Positions 20,951-25,545 of a stretch of DNA of 25,545 nt are shown here, in pieces. Position 1 is the first letter of the stretch, and the number at the start of each line of letters is the position of its first letter. Location of the stretch: NCBI GenBank assembly GCA_003559585.1, contig PWKX01000159.1, positions 1-25,545 on the forward strand. The letters are read 5' to 3'. This stretch comes from Mollicutes bacterium. Its GTDB lineage: Bacteria; Bacillota_I; Bacilli_A; Izemoplasmatales; Izemoplasmataceae. The translations under genes were made by a program, and so were the position numbers. The notes under the pieces are model-generated. The model saw only the letters and a program-made list of their open reading frames with translations, was not told the origin of the DNA and did not search any database.

Positions 20951-23365
20951 ATGAAACGACCAGACAAACACCAAACCATTGCACTTATGAAAGCCTTAGC
21001 CTCAAGTATCATTTGGGGACTTGGCCAACTGTTCAATCGACAATGGGCAAAAGCATTGTTCTTTTTTGTGTTTTTTGCGCTATTAATTATCATCGAAACT
21101 GTTAATATTGATGTTGTTAGAGATAATGACGATGATTCGTTTGAACGATTGGAATTCGAGTTTATTTATGGCCGCGAGTTTAGCCTATACGATATGATCT
21201 CTGGAGACTCGATGTCCAATGTCACCTCAAAAGGTCATTTAAATGACTATTATTATCGTGCTCGTGATGGAGAATATGATTCCACACGTATTTTAGAATA
21301 TGCGGCTGATATCAACGGTTTAACCTTTGATGCGGACGATTTTGTTTTCTTAAATGAAAACGGCCAAGTCATTGAACCAGATAACATGACCTTCACCCCT
21401 GATCATTTGTTTACTTATATGGGGATAAGGTTAAATGAACTGGATGAAGAACTTGATTTAGAAGCGTATGAAGAACAAGCAGAAGCGGATGCTTTACAAT
21501 CGGTGGGTAATTTAGCTGATCGTGCGTATACAACGTTTGTCCGAGATCATTTCAATTCAAATCAAGATGCGGCGAACCGTTTAGAAGATTTGATAGAAGA
21601 AATAGCCATAAATCAAATGGTTGAACAAGGTTATGACCCAGATGATCCTGATTTTTCTGCTGAGTTAGAACAATACATCACTGAAAACAACTTTGCCTTA
21701 CGTGATGAAGCAGAACCAATCATATTAGAACAACTATATGATGAGTTGTACGATGTTCATTATGAAAGAATTTTTAACAACCAACGCAGAATGTATTTTA
21801 ATACCTACTATGCACGCGCATTAAACAATTACTTTGCTGATTTACTTATGGAAGATGAAGATGTTTACGCGTTTGCTGTTAACTTACAAGGTGGCCATGA
21901 TAGTGGCCGTGACCGTTATGGTCAAAACAGTTACAATAAAATATTGACAACGTTATTTTTCTATTATAACGAAGACCGTTTTCAATATTTTGTTGATCAA
22001 TATGATAATACCTTTTATAACGCAAGAGGCTTCTTTGTTAGAGGTTTATGGGGTGTGGCCACGTTAGGTGAAAGCCCACAACGTTCATTTTCAGACCATA
22101 ATATGTTTGGCTTTTTACTGCCTTCATCACCCACACAAACCTATGAAGCAAGGACCATTGAATTTTCTGGACACCACTCAACGCAGCTATTGCTTAGAGG
22201 GATTATTTCGACTTTATTGTTGATGTATTTTATCATTTTCTGGGTCTGGGGCATCATAGATGCTTATAAGACATCTTTAGAAATCAGTGAAACAAAAAAA
22301 GTACCATCACAAAAAGAATATTTTGCGAATGTGTATGAAAATTCGTTTGAGTATATCGTTTTAATGCCTGCTTTATTTTTGGTGACGTTTATCTCACTCA
22401 TGCCTATTTTATTTGGTATGTTTGTGGCTTTCACCAATTATAACGCTGAGAATCTACCACCTGGACAGCTTGTGTCGTGGGTCGGCTTAGATAACTTCCG
22501 TGCCATTTTTACCCTTGGGCGAGATGGCGGGATGCCATTTGGACAAATGTTCTTTAGAGTCTTTGGTTGGACGATTGTATGGGCCGTTGGTTCAACATTT
22601 ACTGTCTTCTTTGGTGGCTTATTCCAAGCGGTTATACTCAATAATAAACGCGTTGTCTTTAGAAAAGCTTGGCGCGGATTATTGATTTTACCTTGGGCGG
22701 TACCCGCGTTAATCTCACAGATGATTTTCCGCGTTATGTTTACCGACCGCGGGTATGTAAACTCTGTGTTAAGTCAAACTAGATTGTATGATTTCATGCA
22801 TGCAAGGGGCATGCTTGGGCGAACCTTTAGTGAAGTGGGCGATGGGTTAGACCGGTTGCTTTATTTTGGAAACGAACACATCATGTGGTTTAGCAATGAA
22901 GCCAACCCTTGGTTTGTCCGCATATTCTTAATTATCTTGAATATTTGGTTGGGCTTTCCCTTCTTCATGGCCTTAATGACAGGGGTTATGACCAGCATTA
23001 ACAAACATTTATATGAAGCCGCCGCCATTGATGGGGCGACCAATTTCCAACAGTTTAGATTCATCACCTTACCGCTTGTGTTAGTCGCAACCAGTCCTTT
23101 ATTGATTATGACTTTTGCGCAAAACTTTAATAACTTCGGTATGATTTACTTTGTGACTGGTGGTGGGCCAGCTGATGGCAGGTTTGAACGCGCTTATGCG
23201 GGTCAAACCGATATCTTGATTTCTTGGATCTATAAATTAACAACGGACCAAACGATTCGTTGGTATTCGATGGCCAGTGTGTTCTCTATTTTAATTTTCT
23301 TAGTCATCGGAACCGTATCCGCATGGAACTTTATGCGCACCCGCGCATTCAAGGAGGATGATTAA
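20951..23365 (+). CDS. malF: Maltodextrin ABC transporter permease MalF-like, with giant extracytoplasmic insertion
   Basis: This 804-residue protein starts at 20951, after GAGAGGAAG. An in-frame ATG at 20897 lies within the hairpin and has no ribosome site. The N-terminus reads S-I-I-W-G-L-G-Q-L-F-N-R-Q then a first span (34-51), as in Bacillota MalF proteins. About 360 acidic, helical residues (52-411) follow outside, then a span (414-435), a cytoplasmic linker and the ABC permease domain. That domain has its EAA loop at 688-709 (Y-E-A-A-A-I-D-G-A), where the ATPase docks. Typical MalF proteins have about 430-520 residues, so this is far larger. In E. coli the smaller MalF-P2 loop contacts MalE; an analogous docking role here is inference. 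The gene is 2 nt before malG. Confidence 0.88.
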   Translation: MKRPDKHQTIALMKALASSIIWGLGQLFNRQWAKALFFFVFFALLIIIETVNIDVVRDNDDDSFERLEFEFIYGREFSLYDMISGDSMSNVTSKGHLNDYYYRARDGEYDSTRILEYAADINGLTFDADDFVFLNENGQVIEPDNMTFTPDHLFTYMGIRLNELDEELDLEAYEEQAEADALQSVGNLADRAYTTFVRDHFNSNQDAANRLEDLIEEIAINQMVEQGYDPDDPDFSAELEQYITENNFALRDEAEPIILEQLYDELYDVHYERIFNNQRRMYFNTYYARALNNYFADLLMEDEDVYAFAVNLQGGHDSGRDRYGQNSYNKILTTLFFYYNEDRFQYFVDQYDNTFYNARGFFVRGLWGVATLGESPQRSFSDHNMFGFLLPSSPTQTYEARTIEFSGHHSTQLLLRGIISTLLLMYFIIFWVWGIIDAYKTSLEISETKKVPSQKEYFANVYENSFEYIVLMPALFLVTFISLMPILFGMFVAFTNYNAENLPPGQLVSWVGLDNFRAIFTLGRDGGMPFGQMFFRVFGWTIVWAVGSTFTVFFGGLFQAVILNNKRVVFRKAWRGLLILPWAVPALISQMIFRVMFTDRGYVNSVLSQTRLYDFMHARGMLGRTFSEVGDGLDRLLYFGNEHIMWFSNEANPWFVRIFLIILNIWLGFPFFMALMTGVMTSINKHLYEAAAIDGATNFQQFRFITLPLVLVATSPLLIMTFAQNFNNFGMIYFVTGGGPADGRFERAYAGQTDILISWIYKLTTDQTIRWYSMASVFSILIFLVIGTVSAWNFMRTRAFKEDD

Positions 23366-23367
23366 TC

Positions 23368-24462
23368 ATGTTTATCATCGATGCGCTTGCTAATTGGTTA
23401 ACCTACGGCAAAATATTTATTTTCATGGGCTTATTGGTTATCTTGTTTACCCACCAATCCTTAGTGGTCTCTGTGGCAGAACGAAAAGGCTATAAAGGTG
23501 TTAAACCAGGTTTTATTGGTTTAATTCCAGGGTTTGGGTTTTACTATTACTTCAAAATGAAAAAATCGTTAAGAAACATCAATAAGGATTCGTTTAAGTT
23601 TGTCTTTAGACCCAGCAACATCATCGGCACGGTCCTTGTTTATGCAGAACTGGTGTTGCTTGGCTTTGTGGTGTTATTACCGATTGCCTATATCATAGGG
23701 GCAAGTTTGAGTCCCTTATCAGGCCTACCACGAACGATATGGCCAGATAACCCGACGTTAGACAACTTTAGATTCTTAATTTCTGGGGTTGGTGAATATG
23801 GTGGGCAAGAAGTTACCACCAACTTTACCAGTTGGTATTGGAACACCTTGCAAATTGCAATATTCACCATGATCTTCGCGGTTTTGTTTATCACCGGAAC
23901 AGCGTATGTGTTTTCTCGTTACAAATTTAAAGGGAAAAAAGCTGGTCTCTTGGCCATATTGATATTACAAATGTTTCCAAGTTTCTTAGGATTGATTGCG
24001 TTATTTACGTTATTCCACACGTTCGGATTGCTCGACCAACCCTTAGCACTTGTGGTGGTTTATACCGCCGGGGCCATCCCCTTTAATGTGTGGCTCATCA
24101 AAGGATACTTACAAAGCATTCCCAAAGAACTTGATGAATCGGCTAAAATTGATGGCGCCTCTAAATTAACGATTTTCTTTAAAATCATCCTGCCCTTATC
24201 ACTTCCGATCATTGGTTTTGTGGCCGTTACACAGTTTATGGCCCCATGGATGGATTATATCTTGCCGTCATTCGTCATTTTATCAGAAGAGAATTGGACC
24301 TTAGCGGTTGGTATATTTGCCTTCATCAACGACCAAACCATGATCAATTATCCAGCCTTTGCGGCCAGTGCGTTACTTGTTGCGATACCGATTACCGTAT
24401 TATACATCGCCTTCCAGCGCTACTTAATCGAAGGCATCACGGCTGGGGCAAACAAAGGTTAA
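23368..24462 (+). CDS. malG: Maltodextrin ABC transporter permease MalG-like, with N-terminal extension
   Basis: This 364-residue inner-membrane permease pairs with MalF. The conserved part begins near residue 84 and has six spans. Its EAA loop is I-P-K-E-L-D-E-S-A-K-I-D-G-A (about 251-264), followed by K-I-I-L-P-L, the site that contacts the ATPase. MalG proteins are usually near 280 residues. The additional ~80 N-terminal residues hold one span (about 15-33) and a hydrophobic G-F-I-G-L-I-P-G-F-G-F segment followed by a basic patch. AAGGAGG (23351-23357) inside the end of malF gives a good start. It is the last gene of the transport operon. No ATPase follows, so a shared MsmX/UgpC-type ATPase encoded elsewhere is expected. 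Confidence 0.9.
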   Translation: MFIIDALANWLTYGKIFIFMGLLVILFTHQSLVVSVAERKGYKGVKPGFIGLIPGFGFYYYFKMKKSLRNINKDSFKFVFRPSNIIGTVLVYAELVLLGFVVLLPIAYIIGASLSPLSGLPRTIWPDNPTLDNFRFLISGVGEYGGQEVTTNFTSWYWNTLQIAIFTMIFAVLFITGTAYVFSRYKFKGKKAGLLAILILQMFPSFLGLIALFTLFHTFGLLDQPLALVVVYTAGAIPFNVWLIKGYLQSIPKELDESAKIDGASKLTIFFKIILPLSLPIIGFVAVTQFMAPWMDYILPSFVILSEENWTLAVGIFAFINDQTMINYPAFAASALLVAIPITVLYIAFQRYLIEGITAGANKG

Positions 24463-24472
24463 TGTCTAAACA

Positions 24473-24508
24473 AAAACGAGATTGCTTAATGCAACCTCGT
24501 TTTTTTTA
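24473..24508. terminator. Bidirectional terminator after malG
   Basis: The stem pairs 24473-24480 with 24496-24503 and 24482-24485 with 24491-24494, with one A-C mismatch, followed by a T run. The A run on the other side gives a U tract for the convergent GH13 gene, whose stop codon overlaps the end. Confidence 0.85.
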
Positions 24509-25545
24509 TGTTTGTTTTAAAATCAGTAAATCATAGGCCTTTAATGATAACGTCGTTTGTTGATATGTCTTTTCACTGAGTAAGTCTATTGCGTGATGAA
24601 AGGGTTTGGGTAAGTTAATCGTTGTGGTTTTTGTTTGATGGTTCATGATGAACAGCAGTGTGTCTTTTTGAAACATCAACACCCGATCATCATCAACATC
24701 TAACCAATGAAACCACGTTGAACGCATCGCTTTTTCCGTTTTTCTTATTTGATTTAATCGTTTGAAAAAGGCTTGAATATCTAAGGCTTGATTTGTTTTA
24801 TCCCAGTTCATGCATTGTCTATTTTTAGGATCATGGCCACCACTCATGCCAATTTCATCTCCATAATAAACACTTGGTGACCCGGGAAAGGCATACATAA
24901 AGGCATAGGCCATTTTAACTTTGGCTTCTGATTGACCACAGATGTGTTTGATGCGTGCGGTATCATGCGAATCGACTAAATTATACATCGCTTCGTTGAT
25001 ATGATCTGGGTAGGTAAACAAGGCTTGATTGATGCGTTCAATGAAATCGTGTTTAGACAGTGGTTTGAAATCCGGATGCGGCCCAAAAAACTGCCAAATC
25101 GGAAATAAGATCTCATAGTTCATCACCGCATCGTATTGATCACCCAATAACCACGGCATGGAATCATCCCAGTTCTCACCGACAATGTAGGCATCCTGTT
25201 TCTCAGCCTTCACCGCGTCTCTAAATGCGCGCCAAAAGGCATGCGGGATTTCATTTGAAACATCAAGGCGCCAACCATCAATGTCGAAGTGTTTAATCCA
25301 ATAGGTGGCCACATCTAGAAAATAAGCTTGCATCGCAGGATGCATCGTTTTAACTTTAGGCATGAATGGCGTAAACGCAAACGTGCGGTAATTAAGATGA
25401 TCAAGGTCTTTAAATAAAGCTTTCACTTCATGATAAGACATCGTTTTTAACTGGTCGGTGTCCACAGGCAGTAGTGGTTTATCTTCATCAATGATGTAAA
25501 AACAATCATAGTAAGGACTGTCTTTGCCTTTTTTAAGGACATCTA
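24506..25545 (-). CDS. GH13 neopullulanase / cyclomaltodextrinase-like enzyme, 5' partial
   Basis: The frame stays open to the right edge, so the N-terminus is missing. The 26 codons upstream of the GTG at 25465 read like the family (D-V-L-K-K-G-K-D-S-P-Y-Y), so that GTG is not the start. Visible motifs are F-M-P-K-V-K-T (the M-P-K-L-N-type region V that marks the neopullulanase subfamily GH13_20), G-W-R-L-D-V-S-N-E with the nucleophile Asp, I-V-G-E-N-W with the acid/base Glu, and V-D-S-H-D-T-A-R with the third Asp. Region I lies beyond the window. The C-terminal beta domain is complete. It probably hydrolyses imported cyclodextrins, maltodextrins or pullulan pieces in the cytosol. It is convergent with the transport operon. 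Confidence 0.85.
   Translation of the reverse strand, partial: DVLKKGKDSPYYDCFYIIDEDKPLLPVDTDQLKTMSYHEVKALFKDLDHLNYRTFAFTPFMPKVKTMHPAMQAYFLDVATYWIKHFDIDGWRLDVSNEIPHAFWRAFRDAVKAEKQDAYIVGENWDDSMPWLLGDQYDAVMNYEILFPIWQFFGPHPDFKPLSKHDFIERINQALFTYPDHINEAMYNLVDSHDTARIKHICGQSEAKVKMAYAFMYAFPGSPSVYYGDEIGMSGGHDPKNRQCMNWDKTNQALDIQAFFKRLNQIRKTEKAMRSTWFHWLDVDDDRVLMFQKDTLLFIMNHQTKTTTINLPKPFHHAIDLLSEKTYQQTTLSLKAYDLLILKQT

Noticed and set aside
25465..25465. GTG as the start of the neopullulanase-like gene
   Set aside because: The frame continues upstream with family-like sequence to the window edge and no ribosome site precedes the GTG.
1..25545. TGA read as tryptophan (Mycoplasma code)
   Set aside because: Tryptophans in conserved motifs are TGG, and TGA acts as a stop in the arsR/permease overlap and after the 558-residue glucosidase.
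1..25545. Mobile elements, CRISPR arrays or phage genes
   Set aside because: No transposase, integrase, terminal inverted repeats or regularly spaced repeats were seen on reading both strands.

Overview
The window reads as a piece of a low-GC, single-membrane bacterium with the standard genetic code. TGG is used for Trp and TGA as a real stop (for example in the 4-nt ATGA overlap at 3262-3265). Ribosome binding sites are AGGAGG-like, surface proteins carry lipoboxes, and stop codons are mostly TAA. The mix of genes (maltodextrin ABC transporter with a very large MalF, several GH13 enzymes, surface lipoproteins) suggests a Bacillota or Acholeplasma/Izemoplasma-like organism. That placement is inference. 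No mobile element, CRISPR array or rRNA was seen, and no gene-free stretch exceeds about 330 bases (11335-11659, which holds a tRNA and its terminator).

Left part, 1-12234: mostly short, independent housekeeping and accessory units, often convergent and separated by bidirectional hairpin terminators. In order they are an alpha/beta hydrolase (5' truncated), a DUF4932-like membrane-anchored protein, an ArsR / ArsP-like permease / thioredoxin-like operon with a visible operator, acylphosphatase, a lipoprotein carrying a PASTA-like region and barnase-like RNase modules, a GNAT acetyltransferase, an SRAP (YedK/HMCES) protein, a heavy-metal (CopZ-like) protein, a PlsC acyltransferase with a zinc ribbon coupled to a GltS-like transporter, an FMN reductase, small membrane proteins, an RDD protein, tRNA-Arg(CCG) and a DJ-1/PfpI protein.

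Right part, 12236-25545: an alpha-glucan utilisation locus. Operon 1 (12335-17812) encodes a cytosolic GH13 enzyme, a GH13 alpha-glucosidase-like enzyme, a GH13 lipoprotein for the cell surface and a DUF1189/MalA-like membrane protein. Operon 2 (17977-24462) encodes a membrane-anchored surface protein with two CBM41-like starch-binding modules, a MalE-type lipoprotein, a MalF with a roughly 360-residue extracytoplasmic domain, and a MalG with an N-terminal extension. A convergent neopullulanase-type GH13 gene runs off the right edge. Both operons have good sigma-A-type promoters with LacI/CcpA-family-like palindromes, but no such regulator gene and no ATPase (MalK/MsmX) lies in the window.

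The inferred working model is as follows. The CBM41 protein holds glucan at the surface and the lipoprotein amylase cuts it. MalE/MalF/MalG, with an ATPase encoded elsewhere, import maltodextrins, and three cytosolic GH13 enzymes degrade them. The most unusual items are the detached pullulanase-type binding protein, the giant MalF ectodomain, the strong malE-malF intercistronic hairpin, and the lipoprotein with partly duplicated barnase-like modules.
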